64,000 nt of DNA from Abyssibacter sp036156195 (lineage in GTDB: Bacteria; Pseudomonadota; Gammaproteobacteria; Nevskiales; OUC007), in the NCBI GenBank assembly GCA_036156195.1, contig JAYZUZ010000007.1:186001-250000 (forward strand). Direction: 5' to 3'. Below the pieces are notes generated by a model that ran no database searches, was not told where the DNA came from, and saw nothing but the letters and a program-made list of their open reading frames with translations. Position 1 is the stretch's first letter, and the number at the start of each line of letters is the position of its first letter. Below are positions 1 to 8,599 of this stretch, piece after piece. A program made the translations under genes and the position numbers.

Positions 1-251
1 GAGGCCCCGGCTTGGCGACCCTTGCCGGCGTGCCGCTCCAGCCAGGCTGACTGTGCTCTCACAAACGCCCGCGCCTGGGCCAGCGTGGCGCGGCGTGGCA
101 GCACCACCGTGGCCTGCCCCTGGGCATCGACCGTCAACCGCATGCGTCGCGCGCGGCTACTGCGACGCACCTGCACCGGCAGGCCGCCCTCGGTACTCAG
201 GCTGGCGGGTGTGGGTTGTTCGCGACCCAACAAGGGGATCCATCGGTTCAT
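1..251 (-). CDS. YgjP-like (DUF45) metallopeptidase, N-terminal fragment
   Basis: This is the first 83 or so codons of a gene that runs off the left edge of the window. The visible peptide begins MNRWIPLLGREQ and contains VRRSSRARRMRLTV followed by a VVLPRRATLAQARAFV segment and WLERH. That is the usual N-terminal layout of the YgjP/DUF45 family (basic strand, then a helix ending in W). The zinc-binding HExxH motif expected further on lies outside the window, so activity cannot be judged. The ATG overlaps the stop of the upstream membrane-protein gene in an ATGA tetranucleotide, which fixes the start and suggests translational coupling. Confidence 0.72.
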   Translation of the reverse strand, partial: MNRWIPLLGREQPTPASLSTEGGLPVQVRRSSRARRMRLTVDAQGQATVVLPRRATLAQARAFVRAQSAWLERHAGKGRQAGA

Positions 252-1057
252 GGCGTCGAGACAGTGGCCTTGCCACGCGCAGGACGCAAGCCCTGCCAGA
301 GGTCACCCAGCGGCACGAAGTACACGGCCAGCACCAGATAGTTCACCCAGTGCGCCAGTCCGCCAGCCTCCATAAAGCCGATGGCGAGGATGGTGAGATG
401 CAGTTTCACCACGGTGACATAGGGCGTGAACATCCCCTGGGCAGGATTCAGTGGCCGGCTGAAATCATCCCACTGCACGATCAACGCCACGACCACCATG
501 ACCAGATACTCGCTGCCGGCCGCTGCGATGAGCACGGGAAAGGCCGTGAACGGATCACGATCGGCCTCGGGCACCAACGGGAAAAAACTGTTCAGAAACA
601 GCGCGTGGATGGCGTGAAACCCACCGAAATGCACGCTGAAGAAAGCGAGTAAGAACAGGCCGCCCACCAGTGCAACAACGACTCTAAGCCAGGCCTCGCG
701 CGTAGCCTGGACTTCCAGCGCCAGCAGGGCCAGGCCGGCAGCGATGACGACCGCAGCCAGCATCAGGGTCTCCCCGCTGGGCAGCAGAAACAGCAGCGTG
801 ACCAGCCCCACCGCCACGCCAACAATCGTATGGCGCAGGGCCGCCGACCGCGTGTCGCCCGCCAGAGAGCGCACCAGCAACCCCAGAAACGCGGCCACAA
901 AACAGACGGCCCCGACGCTTAGGCTGGAGATCCACAGACTCCAGACCATGTCGCCAGCGCTCCAGGCCTGTAGCCGCATCCAGCTCACAATGCCGGCAAA
1001 GGCCAGGGCATCGATCAGCCAGCCGGTCACCCGGGACGCGTGCAGCAGGCGGGTCAC
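248..1057 (-). CDS. DUF6498-like integral membrane protein
   Basis: The 269-residue product is dominated by hydrophobic segments; I count about seven likely membrane helices. The stretch FFSVHFGGFHAIHALFLN, with closely spaced histidines in a hydrophobic context, resembles the hallmark of DUF6498 proteins, whose function is unknown. Two GTG starts are possible. The one at 1057 has GGAGG 8 bases upstream, whereas the one at 1066 sits on that sequence, so 1057 is preferred. The gene lies 27 bases downstream of the WYL regulator and overlaps the YgjP-like gene by 4 bases, so the three look like one transcription unit. The family assignment rests on recognition only. Confidence 0.65.
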   Translation of the reverse strand: MTRLLHASRVTGWLIDALAFAGIVSWMRLQAWSAGDMVWSLWISSLSVGAVCFVAAFLGLLVRSLAGDTRSAALRHTIVGVAVGLVTLLFLLPSGETLMLAAVVIAAGLALLALEVQATREAWLRVVVALVGGLFLLAFFSVHFGGFHAIHALFLNSFFPLVPEADRDPFTAFPVLIAAAGSEYLVMVVVALIVQWDDFSRPLNPAQGMFTPYVTVVKLHLTILAIGFMEAGGLAHWVNYLVLAVYFVPLGDLWQGLRPARGKATVSTP

Positions 1058-1084
1058 CGCCCACACCTCCTGCTGGGGTCGTGG

Positions 1085-1951
1085 CTAGGCCAGCCGGTCC
1101 AGGTCACTCAGGTCCTCCGGATTGAGCAGAACGATCTGCTGTTGCTCGGGCGGTCGCTGGCGATCATCCCGGCCCACGTTCATGAGCCGCAGGTAGTACG
1201 GCACCAGCGCCACGCGCAACCGCCGCTCCAGCACCCCACCCTGCATGTTGTAGTCAGTCTCGATCACGGCCTGCTGGTGGGCCGACAGCCCCGGGTGCGC
1301 ACCAATACGCACGGGCACGATGGTCTTCCACTCCCAGTCGTCGTCGACGCTCACCGCCGGATCATCCAGCACCACGGGCACACCGCGCATGCGGGACAGC
1401 AGCAGGTCGATAAACCGGCCGTGCGATGCACTGTGCGCACGCAGGTGCCAGCGCAGCCCGGTATGCACCAGCGCCGTGGGCGACAGGCGCAGCGGCCGGG
1501 GCTCGGGTACGCGCATGCTCTGGTAGTCCACTTCGATCTGCAGCCCTTCGCGAATGGCGGTATTGACTCGCTGCAGCGTGAGCACGTCGAACTCTCGTTC
1601 CGGCAACTCCAGCAGTTCGACGGCGGCGGTCTCGGCCGCCAGCGTGACCAGCGGGTGATCGGATTCAGGATCGAACAGACGCAGGGCGCGGAGAAACTCC
1701 CGCGAGGTGCCATGCAGAAAGCGTGGCCGGAAGCTGCGCGAGGCGTGGTAGCGGCGCACGCGCAGGTCGTATTGCAGATTGCCCGGCGCAAGGTCTTCGT
1801 AGAGGGCGATGTCCTTGCTGGCCTGGGACCGGCTAATCCCGAATGCGCCCCGCAGGTCCTGCGTGGTCAGCCAGCCTGACCAGATCAGCCGCGCCTCGAT
1901 CAGGATCAGGCGCTGGCGCACTTCCCAGCGCAGCGGCTTGTCTTTGCTCAA
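1085..1951 (-). CDS. CapW/BrxR-type winged-helix WYL transcriptional regulator
   Basis: The 288-residue protein has an N-terminal winged helix (about residues 10-55; recognition helix ISRSQASKDI at 39-48). A short linker with PGNLQYD and RRYHAS follows, then a WYL domain around residues 133-200 (LRWHLRAHS, with His where Tyr is common) and a C-terminal extension. This order, and the ISRxQASKD and PGNLxYD motifs, are typical of BrxR/CapW regulators. Known members repress BREX, CBASS and other anti-phage operons, and their WYL domain is thought to sense a ligand. The start is TTG at 1951, with AAGGGAG 7 bases upstream. Downstream genes are a DUF6498 protein and a YgjP-like peptidase, not a recognised defence module. 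It may be autoregulated through the divergent gap to rmuC. Confidence 0.83.
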   Translation of the reverse strand: MSKDKPLRWEVRQRLILIEARLIWSGWLTTQDLRGAFGISRSQASKDIALYEDLAPGNLQYDLRVRRYHASRSFRPRFLHGTSREFLRALRLFDPESDHPLVTLAAETAAVELLELPEREFDVLTLQRVNTAIREGLQIEVDYQSMRVPEPRPLRLSPTALVHTGLRWHLRAHSASHGRFIDLLLSRMRGVPVVLDDPAVSVDDDWEWKTIVPVRIGAHPGLSAHQQAVIETDYNMQGGVLERRLRVALVPYYLRLMNVGRDDRQRPPEQQQIVLLNPEDLSDLDRLA

Positions 1952-1979
1952 CCCGGGTCTCCCTTAGAGGACTGACGAC

Positions 1980-2009
1980 ATTTTATGCATGCCTAGTTTC
2001 TGGACACAA
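1980..2009 (-). promoter_or_regulatory. Candidate sigma-70-type promoter for the WYL regulator operon
   Basis: Reading the minus strand, TTGTGT (2009-2004) is followed after 18 bases by TAAAAT (1985-1980). This gives a start point about 25 bases upstream of the TTG start codon. The spacing is slightly long and the -35 box weak. The region also holds ATGCAT, a short self-complementary sequence at the -10 edge that could be part of an operator. This is inference from box matching only. Confidence 0.35.
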
Positions 2010-2035
2010 CAAGCAAATTGCGCAACCATGCCGCC

Positions 2036-3424
2036 ATGGATAGCTTGCCGAATACCCTCACGCCCCTGCAGGCGCTCGGCCTCGGCGCCGCACTGGCGAT
2101 TGTTCTGGTCATGCTGCCGATAATTTTGCTGCTCCGGCTGCGGGCAGGACGCGAGCACTTCGCGTTGCAGACACGGCTGGCCGTGCTGGAGGCCCAGGCC
2201 GAACAACAGACCGAGCACGCCGCCTCGCTGGCTGCGGAATCCGAAGCCCTGACCCAGCGCCTGGACCACCGCCAGAATGAGCTGGCCGAGGCCCGCGCCA
2301 CCATCGCGCGCCTGCAAGCTGAGCAGGCCAAGACCGTTGAGGCGATGAATACCCGCATCGAAGAGCTGAAAGCCGCGCGCGAGGAGTTCCGCAAGGATTT
2401 CGAGGCCTTGGCCAACCGCATTTTTCAGGAAAAGTCCGACCGCTTCTCCAAGCAAAGTGGCGAGGCGCTCACCGCCCTGCTCAATCCCATGCGTGAGCAG
2501 CTGGGTGAGTTTCGCAAACAAGTCACCGAGGTCTATGGCAACGAAGCGCGTGAGCGGGCCGTGCTGAAGAGCGAAATCGACCGCTTGGCCAAGCTCAACG
2601 AGCGCATTGGCGAGGATGCCCTGAACCTGACCCGCGCCTTGAAGGGCGAGACCAAGACCCAGGGCAACTGGGGCGAGATGATTCTGGAGCGGGTACTGGA
2701 AGCTTCGGGTCTGCAGGCGGGGCGCGAGTACGAAACCCAGATCAAGGTCTCGGGCGACGCCAGCCAGCGGCTCATCGCCGATGCCATCGTGCGCCTGCCC
2801 GGCGAGCGCGACATCGTGGTTGATTCCAAGGTCTCGCTCACCGCCTATGAGCGCTTCGTCGCCGCAGAGGATGAGGCTGAGCGCGACCGCGAACTCAAGG
2901 CCCATGTCCAGTCGCTGCGGGCGCATGTGAAGGGCTTGGGCAACAAGGCCTACCACGACGCACCGGGCGTCCGTTCGCTCGATTTCACCGTGTTGTTCGT
3001 GCCGAACGAACCGGCCTTTACCGAGGCGCTGCGCGCCGACCCCGGCCTGTACCGCGACGCGCTGGATGCCGGCATCGGCCTAGCCAGCCCGTCGACGCTG
3101 CTGGCCATTTTGCGCGTAGTCGAGAATCTGTGGCGCACCGACCGGCAAAACCGCAATGCGCAGAAAATCGCCGAGCGGGCCGGCGCGCTGTACGACAAGT
3201 TCGTCGGGTTTGCTGAAGACATCGACAAGATCGGTACGCATCTCGACCGTGCCCAGTCCAGCTACCGCGATGCTCGGGGCAAGCTGATCGAAGGCCGCGG
3301 CAACCTCGCGCGCCAGGCCGAAATGCTGAAGGACCTGGGCGCCAAGACGGCCAAGTCGCTGCCGGCCGGGCTGGAGCCCGATGGGCTGGATCACCCTGCC
3401 GAGCCCCCCGCCGACGCGGACTGA
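2036..3424 (+). CDS. rmuC: RmuC family DNA recombination protein
   Basis: The 462-residue product starts with a single hydrophobic helix (about residues 10-35). A long coiled coil rich in Glu, Ala and Arg follows to about residue 140. The RmuC domain then begins, with LNRALKGE-like (LTRALKGETKTQGNWGE), VVDSKVSLTAYE and NKAYHDAPGVRSLDFTVLFVPNE. The last contains the acidic and lysine residues typical of this nuclease-like fold. RmuC limits inversions at short inverted repeats in E. coli. The ATG at 2036 is chosen over an upstream TTG at 2018. The C-terminal tail is proline-rich and variable. The gene is transcribed divergently from the WYL regulator. Confidence 0.93.
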   Translation: MDSLPNTLTPLQALGLGAALAIVLVMLPIILLLRLRAGREHFALQTRLAVLEAQAEQQTEHAASLAAESEALTQRLDHRQNELAEARATIARLQAEQAKTVEAMNTRIEELKAAREEFRKDFEALANRIFQEKSDRFSKQSGEALTALLNPMREQLGEFRKQVTEVYGNEARERAVLKSEIDRLAKLNERIGEDALNLTRALKGETKTQGNWGEMILERVLEASGLQAGREYETQIKVSGDASQRLIADAIVRLPGERDIVVDSKVSLTAYERFVAAEDEAERDRELKAHVQSLRAHVKGLGNKAYHDAPGVRSLDFTVLFVPNEPAFTEALRADPGLYRDALDAGIGLASPSTLLAILRVVENLWRTDRQNRNAQKIAERAGALYDKFVGFAEDIDKIGTHLDRAQSSYRDARGKLIEGRGNLARQAEMLKDLGAKTAKSLPAGLEPDGLDHPAEPPADAD

Positions 3425-3530
3425 TCAGCGCCGGGTGCACGCCAGGCCCTTCACTGGCTGAGGCCATCATCGGGCTGCAATACAGCACCGCTAGATTGCG
3501 CGGTCCTGTTTTGACCCTGGTGCCTCCGAC

Positions 3531-5069
3531 GTGGCCAATCACGCTTCCATCACGCTGTCGCGGCGTTCCGTTCTCAAGTCCATGTTCATCGGCGCAGCGG
3601 CGGCCAGTTCGCCCCAGGTGCTGATTGGCCGCGCACAGGCCCAGATGGCCTCCGAACTGCCGCTGCCCATCGGCCCGCTGGCCAATATTCCCGATGTCGA
3701 ACACAAGACACTCACCGCCGGCGCCATCGACGGGGTGGATGATGAAGTCTTCGCCCCGCCCGGTTTCGATGTGCGCTGCGTCGCGCGCGAAGGGCTGAAT
3801 CCGCTCACCGGTGAGCCCGCCCCCTTTGGCTATGAGTGGCATTTGGACCCGGACGGCGGCGCCGTCTACCCGTCGGCCGATGATGGCGGCTGGGTCTACG
3901 CCTCCAATTCCGAGGACACACCGGGCGGCGTGGGCGCGCTGCGCTTTGATGCCGACGGCAATCTGATCGACGCCTACTCCATCCTGGAAGGCACCCGGAA
4001 CAACTGCGCCGGCGGCCAGACACCCTGGGGCACCTGGCTGTCCTGCGAGGAGACCACCGGCGGGCAGGTCCACGAATGCGACCCGTTTGGCTCGGCCGCC
4101 ACTGCCGTGCGCAAGCCCGCGCTGGGCTCGTTCCCGCATGAGGCTGTGGCCATCGACCCGATTCATCATGCCTGCTACATGACCGAAGACGGCGGCAACC
4201 AGCGCTTCTGGCGCTTTGTGTCGGACGAGAGCGACCTCAGTGACGACAATGGCGTCACCCGGATGGCGCTGGAGTCCGGCACCCTGCAGGTGCTGACCAT
4301 CGAGGGCTTCGAAGACGGCGGCTACCCGGACGCGGCCGATGCCCGCAGCCCGCGCCCGGCCACCTGGGAAACCGTGGACATCGACACCTCGGGCCGCGTG
4401 CTCTTCCCAACCTTCCAGAACGACGAAACCACGCAAGGCACGCGCTTCGTCGGTGGCGAGGGGATCTGGTACTACGAAATCCCCGAGGCCCTGCGACAAT
4501 CCCCGGCAGGTGGCAGCGTACCCACCCGCGGCGTGATGTTTTTCGCGACCAAAGGCGACAACCGCGTGTGGGCTTATGACATCGAGAACCAGCTGATCGA
4601 GATCATCTACGACAACGACAACATGCAAATGGAGACCGGCTTCGACCAGGTCGACAATGTCGTGGTCAGCCCATCCGGCGATGTGCTCGTAGCCGAGGAT
4701 GGCGCGCTCATGCGCCTGGTTGTCGTGGTGCCCAATGGCCAGGCCAAGCTGCTGATGCAGATCACCAAGGGCGGCTCGGAGATCACTGGGCCGGCGTTTA
4801 CGCCCGATGGTTCGCGCTTGTACTTCAGCAGCCAGCGCGGCCCCAGCGGGGCCGATGGCAGTGGTACCGGCGGCGCCACCTACGAGATCACGATTCCCGA
4901 GGCTTATCGTGCGGCCCCGGTCGCCCCGACGCCAGGTGGCGAAACACCGGATAACTCGGATACCGACCGTCCGCCCACCGGCAGCGCCGGCGCCCTTGGT
5001 GCAGCCAGTGTTGCCGGAGCGGGTCTCGCCGCACTGGCCAGCCGCGCGCTGCGCCCCGGGGACGAGTAG
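3531..5069 (+). CDS. Tat-exported PhoX/DUF839 family protein
   Basis: The 512-residue protein starts at GTG. It has a twin-arginine signal (SRRSVLK followed by a hydrophobic alanine-rich stretch and an AQA-like cleavage region near residue 38). The mature part matches the DUF839/PhoX family: ETTGG after WLSCE, SFPHEAVAIDP, YMTEDGGNQRFWRFV and VSPSGDVLVAEDG. PhoX enzymes are calcium- and iron-dependent periplasmic phosphatases; many DUF839 relatives are uncharacterised, so alkaline phosphatase activity is only likely. The C-terminus is unusual: a Pro/Thr-rich linker, then GSAGALGAASVAGAGLAALA and a basic end. This resembles a C-terminal membrane anchor or sorting signal. Confidence 0.85.
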   Translation: MANHASITLSRRSVLKSMFIGAAAASSPQVLIGRAQAQMASELPLPIGPLANIPDVEHKTLTAGAIDGVDDEVFAPPGFDVRCVAREGLNPLTGEPAPFGYEWHLDPDGGAVYPSADDGGWVYASNSEDTPGGVGALRFDADGNLIDAYSILEGTRNNCAGGQTPWGTWLSCEETTGGQVHECDPFGSAATAVRKPALGSFPHEAVAIDPIHHACYMTEDGGNQRFWRFVSDESDLSDDNGVTRMALESGTLQVLTIEGFEDGGYPDAADARSPRPATWETVDIDTSGRVLFPTFQNDETTQGTRFVGGEGIWYYEIPEALRQSPAGGSVPTRGVMFFATKGDNRVWAYDIENQLIEIIYDNDNMQMETGFDQVDNVVVSPSGDVLVAEDGALMRLVVVVPNGQAKLLMQITKGGSEITGPAFTPDGSRLYFSSQRGPSGADGSGTGGATYEITIPEAYRAAPVAPTPGGETPDNSDTDRPPTGSAGALGAASVAGAGLAALASRALRPGDE

Positions 5070-5078
5070 ACCTGGCAT

Positions 5079-5114
5079 CGGCGGCCCTGGGTTAATGATG
5101 ACCCAGCGCCGCCG
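5079..5114. terminator. Strong hairpin between convergent genes
   Basis: CTGGGT (5087-5092) pairs with ACCCAG (5101-5106) around an 8-base loop. The stem continues outward through one C-C mismatch with CGGCGGC (5079-5085) against GCCGCCG (5108-5114). It lies 9 bases after the PhoX-like stop and before the stop of the convergent lipoprotein gene. It could therefore end transcription from both sides, although neither side has a clear T-run. Confidence 0.5.
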
Positions 5115-5132
5115 CCGGACCATGGCCCCGGA

Positions 5133-6551
5133 TTACTCGGCCAGAATAAGCAGGGCGTCGGATACCGGACGTTCGGCACCATCCGAGGGCCGGTTCACCA
5201 CCTGACCGCGGACCACCAGGGTCGACGAACCGCCGCCATCCAGATTCATGGCATCGGTCGCGCCCAGATGCTGCATAACCCGCGCTGCGTCGCGCAGTGG
5301 CAGACCCACGCTCCAGTCTGGCTGGCGGCCGTCGCAGACGACTGCCAGCAGCCGACCGCTGGCAGTGCGGCCCACCAACGTGCGTGGGTTAGGGCCATCG
5401 ACCCAGGTCAGGCCAAAAAATGGATTGTCGGGATGGCGAAAACCCCCTTGCGCATCGGTGAGCGCGACCGCTCCATCCCGAAGCAGACCGGGACCGCCAT
5501 TGAGCAGGTGGTGTTCCGCCGACAATTCCGCAGGTTCACCATCCAGCTGCAACTCGAAGCGCCATCGCAGCAGCTCGGTTGTGGCCAGCATCGCCTCTAA
5601 TTCAGCCACCCGCGCACCGGTCGCGACGACGACATAGCCCTTCTCGGGGATAGGACCACCCGGCGCGCGTGTGGACTGTAGCTGGCCATTCGCCCCCAGC
5701 ACCGCTTCGAGACCGTCAACGGCTGCCGTGGCCTGGCCCCAATGCGGGGTATACACGACCAGCTCATCAGGGTCGGTGCAGGTCACATCATGGCGCGCCG
5801 CTTCGGTGGGGCTGTCGCCACCGACACCGCCGCAGTTGCGGATTGCACCCGGCACACGATTCAGTCCGTCGACGGGCGCCCGCAGCGATCCCGCCTGCAA
5901 CAGCAGTGCGGTGGAGGTGCGCGGAAACCGCAGCTGATGACCCGAAGCGTCGAACAACAGCGCTTCGCGTGAACCCACGGCCTCGGAAATCAGCTGCCCG
6001 TTGAGGGCGGTCACACCCGCCGGATCGCCGGCCATCCCGTCGTCGCCCACCTGAGCCGCCGCATCGCCGGTCCCACCCGGCCCCACGACAAAGAAACCGG
6101 CATTAATCGCCGCCAGCGCACCCTGGCTGTTCGCCATGTGCGAGGTCGTCGCCTTCCCGGCGATCTGTCCCTGGGCTAGGGCCGGCTCCAGCCGGCCCTC
6201 GAACACCGAGGGGTCCAATTCCAGCACATGGAAGACATAGGGCCCGCTGACAAACACCGAAGCCAACGAACCGCCGCCGAACTGAACGGACTGCCGAATC
6301 TGTTCGCAGGGCAGCGGCGGCGGCTCCACGCTCGGAGACCCGCGGATGATCCGGTGCAATCGGACACCCGGTGCCAGCAGGCAGTCTTCCCGGACTTCGG
6401 AGAGCATCCACCCCACCGGCAACGGGTCGGCGTTGAGTTCAGATGCCCAGTCGGTCGGGTCCGGCGTGTCGGTGAAACCGGGCGGCGGATCGTCGTCCAT
6501 GCAACCCGTCACCAGCAGCGCCGCTGCGACCGCAACCATCAAACGAGCCAT
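5133..6551 (-). CDS. Phosphodiester glycosidase (NAGPA-domain) lipoprotein
   Basis: The chosen start (ATG at 6551) gives a 472-residue protein with a lipoprotein signal: a hydrophobic run ending LLVTGC, so Cys-20 would be lipidated. The body carries NAGPA/phosphodiester-glycosidase features: LAAINAGFF in the first half, and LNGGPGLL, TASGRLLAVVCDGR and the signature MNLDGGGSSTLVV near the end, followed by a PVSDALLI tail. Family members remove GlcNAc-type caps or cleave phosphodiester-linked sugars; the substrate here is unknown. The frame remains open upstream to 6863, but that extension is arginine-rich and lacks a signal, so it is treated as non-coding. The gene converges with the PhoX-like gene. 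Confidence 0.85.
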   Translation of the reverse strand: MARLMVAVAAALLVTGCMDDDPPPGFTDTPDPTDWASELNADPLPVGWMLSEVREDCLLAPGVRLHRIIRGSPSVEPPPLPCEQIRQSVQFGGGSLASVFVSGPYVFHVLELDPSVFEGRLEPALAQGQIAGKATTSHMANSQGALAAINAGFFVVGPGGTGDAAAQVGDDGMAGDPAGVTALNGQLISEAVGSREALLFDASGHQLRFPRTSTALLLQAGSLRAPVDGLNRVPGAIRNCGGVGGDSPTEAARHDVTCTDPDELVVYTPHWGQATAAVDGLEAVLGANGQLQSTRAPGGPIPEKGYVVVATGARVAELEAMLATTELLRWRFELQLDGEPAELSAEHHLLNGGPGLLRDGAVALTDAQGGFRHPDNPFFGLTWVDGPNPRTLVGRTASGRLLAVVCDGRQPDWSVGLPLRDAARVMQHLGATDAMNLDGGGSSTLVVRGQVVNRPSDGAERPVSDALLILAE

Positions 6552-6741
6552 CCCGACCAGTGCTGATGCGGTGTTGGCCTGTGTCGCGGTGCTGGAACCC
6601 GGCTCAAAACAGGGCGCGTTCGCACCCAACTGGTGAGTCCGCAACCGCTGCCTGGGGCTTTCTTTGCGTCCCCGCCGGGGGCGATTGAGCCAGCGATGTC
6701 GCACCATGATCGAGGACCCCACGCAGTTGCGGACGCGCAGG

Positions 6742-7350
6742 TTAGCCGTTGCCGGTGACAGCCCGGTGACCTGCGCAAGGGGCGTCCTTCGACGCATGCC
6801 CCAATGCCGCACGGGCCTGATCGTACGAAAGCCCGGACAGACCCGCGCGAGACAGCGAAGCACCCAGCGAATGTCCCAGTGCGAAACTCAGCACACGTTT
6901 GTAATAGGACCGCTCACGCGCAAACTCGGGCAGGGCATCTTCGATCTGAGCCGCCTGGCGCAAGCGGGTGTCGAAATCGGCACGCGCCTCGTCCAGTTGC
7001 TGCATGAACGCCGTGTCAGTGGAGGCGGCATCGGAGAGTGCCAGCGTCCAGGTCATGTCGTTCTGGAGTATGCACCGACCGATGAAGACGCCAGCCACTG
7101 CCTCGCTCCAGTGCTCTGGGCCCAACATCGACAACCAGAACTTGTCCGGCTTGCGATAGAGAAAATAGGTCCGACCGACCACCGGCCGAAATCCGAACTG
7201 ACTGCCGAGAACAAACAGCGAGGTGAACAACTCGGCCGACACCTGCTCAACCGCCTTGACCGGCGCAGCCAGCCATTGGCCGCGATGTTGCGACAAATCG
7301 GCGAGCACGGGGACCAGCCCCTTGCCCTGAGGATTGGGGTGCTTGGGCAT
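6742..7350 (-). CDS. DUF2452 family protein
   Basis: The 202-residue soluble protein begins MPKHPNPQGKGLVPVLADL. The P-x-GKGLVPVL opening, then GFRPVVGRTYFLYRK and FWLSMLGPEHW, fit the DUF2452 family, whose members have no established function. The C-terminal half is helical (QQLDEARADFDTRL) and ends in a variable tail. No catalytic motif can be recognised. The gene stands between the glycosidase lipoprotein (190 bases downstream) and the divergent LysM-FecR gene. No operon link is evident. Confidence 0.7.
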   Translation of the reverse strand: MPKHPNPQGKGLVPVLADLSQHRGQWLAAPVKAVEQVSAELFTSLFVLGSQFGFRPVVGRTYFLYRKPDKFWLSMLGPEHWSEAVAGVFIGRCILQNDMTWTLALSDAASTDTAFMQQLDEARADFDTRLRQAAQIEDALPEFARERSYYKRVLSFALGHSLGASLSRAGLSGLSYDQARAALGHASKDAPCAGHRAVTGNG

Positions 7351-7492
7351 GTCGTATCAGGCGTTTGCGAGACCGCCAGCCTACGCCGCCGGGTGACCGC
7401 AGTCAGCCCGTGCAAAGCCCTGTGGCCTACACAAGCTGGCATGCAGCACGCGCATGACCGACCATGTGTGTCCGCATTTCTAACTAGCCCCC

Positions 7493-8572
7493 ATGCCCCA
7501 AAAGCGCTTGACCCGAGGAAGGACGCTACGAGCCCTGGCGTGGCTCGTACTCAGTTTCACCAGCTGCCTGGCGATCGCCGCGCCCCGCTTCGACCCGCAG
7601 CTCGTCCCCTTCGAGCAGGCGGGTGAATACGACTACACCGTGCGCCCGGGCGATTCGCTGGGCAGCATTGTGATGCAGCAATACCCGGATCAGCGCGGGC
7701 ACTGGCAAGACATGATGCGAGCCATCTTCACCGCCAACCGAGAACAATTTGTCGGCACCGAGCACCGCCTGCCGGTCGGAACCACGCTGGCACTGCCGGC
7801 CGTGGCCCAGCCAGCGCCGGCGCCTGTGCCCGCGCCGACGCCACTGGCGCCGCTGTATACAGCCGGCAGCGTGGTCAGTCTTGATGGCCAGGACGCCCAG
7901 GCGCTGCGCAGTGACCGGCCCGCACGCGAGCTCAGCAACGGTTCGGCTGTCCATGTGGAAGACACCATTACCACCGGTGACGACAGTCAGGCCGTGGTCC
8001 GCCTGATTGACGGCCGCCTGCTGGTTGTCCGCGAGTCCAGCGAACTCACCATCAATAAGCTGGACACAGACCCGCGAGGCAATATCCGTGGTTCCCTGAT
8101 GACCCTTGCCCGTGGCGGACTGCGCTGGGTTAGCAACCTCATCCAGCCGGATCGCGGCGTGGCACCCAACGCCCAGGACAGCGGGGCCGACGCCGCTGAA
8201 ACCGAGCCTGATGCACCGAAGCATCAGTTGCGCACGCCTACTTCCGTCATCGGCATCCGGGGCACGGACTTCGCAGCACAGCTCTGCCAGCCACCCAGCT
8301 GCCAGCGACCGCCGTCCGACGAAGGCACCGTGGTCGGCTTGCTCGACGGCGCCATTGGGCTGAGTAATGACGCCGTCGCGGATGTCGGTCTGGTCCCGGG
8401 CGATGTTTTTCTCGTCAGTGATCCCAGCACGCCGCCGGTCGCACGTCCCGACCTTGCGGCCTTTGTCTTCGGCGACGCTGAGCAAGGCCGCTGGCTGACC
8501 CGCTGCAGCGGGCCACCCGGCAAGCACAGGCTGCACCGCTGCGAACAGCAGTTCGTTCTCGGCGGCGAATAG
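7493..8572 (+). CDS. Exported LysM-FecR domain protein
   Basis: The 359-residue product has a cleavable signal peptide (RALAWLVLSFTSCLAIAAP). A LysM-like module follows at about residues 43-100 (YTVRPGDSLGSIVMQQ, then LPVGTTLALP), and then a Pro/Ala hinge. A FecR-type beta domain comes next at about residues 120-290 (VEDTITTGDDSQAVVRL, ending TPTSVIGIRGTDF). FecR domains in such LysM proteins are thought to be envelope sensor or scaffold modules. Unlike classical FecR, there is no inner-membrane helix to bind a sigma factor and no ECF sigma gene nearby. Four cysteines near the end (CQPPSC, C..C in the tail) could form periplasmic disulfides. Confidence 0.8.
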   Translation: MPQKRLTRGRTLRALAWLVLSFTSCLAIAAPRFDPQLVPFEQAGEYDYTVRPGDSLGSIVMQQYPDQRGHWQDMMRAIFTANREQFVGTEHRLPVGTTLALPAVAQPAPAPVPAPTPLAPLYTAGSVVSLDGQDAQALRSDRPARELSNGSAVHVEDTITTGDDSQAVVRLIDGRLLVVRESSELTINKLDTDPRGNIRGSLMTLARGGLRWVSNLIQPDRGVAPNAQDSGADAAETEPDAPKHQLRTPTSVIGIRGTDFAAQLCQPPSCQRPPSDEGTVVGLLDGAIGLSNDAVADVGLVPGDVFLVSDPSTPPVARPDLAAFVFGDAEQGRWLTRCSGPPGKHRLHRCEQQFVLGGE

Positions 8573-8599
8573 CCCCGCGCAACCCGGGCGGGTCGGCCG

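Noticed and set aside
3018..5123. 701-codon open frame on the minus strand across the PhoX-like gene
   Set aside because: It is antisense to a gene with clear Tat signal and family motifs. Its translation has no recognisable domain and is Gly/Ala/Arg-biased, as expected from the GC-rich third-position shadow.
6552..6863. Longer N-terminus for the phosphodiester glycosidase lipoprotein
   Set aside because: The extension is arginine-rich without a signal, whereas the internal ATG gives a proper lipobox at Cys-20.
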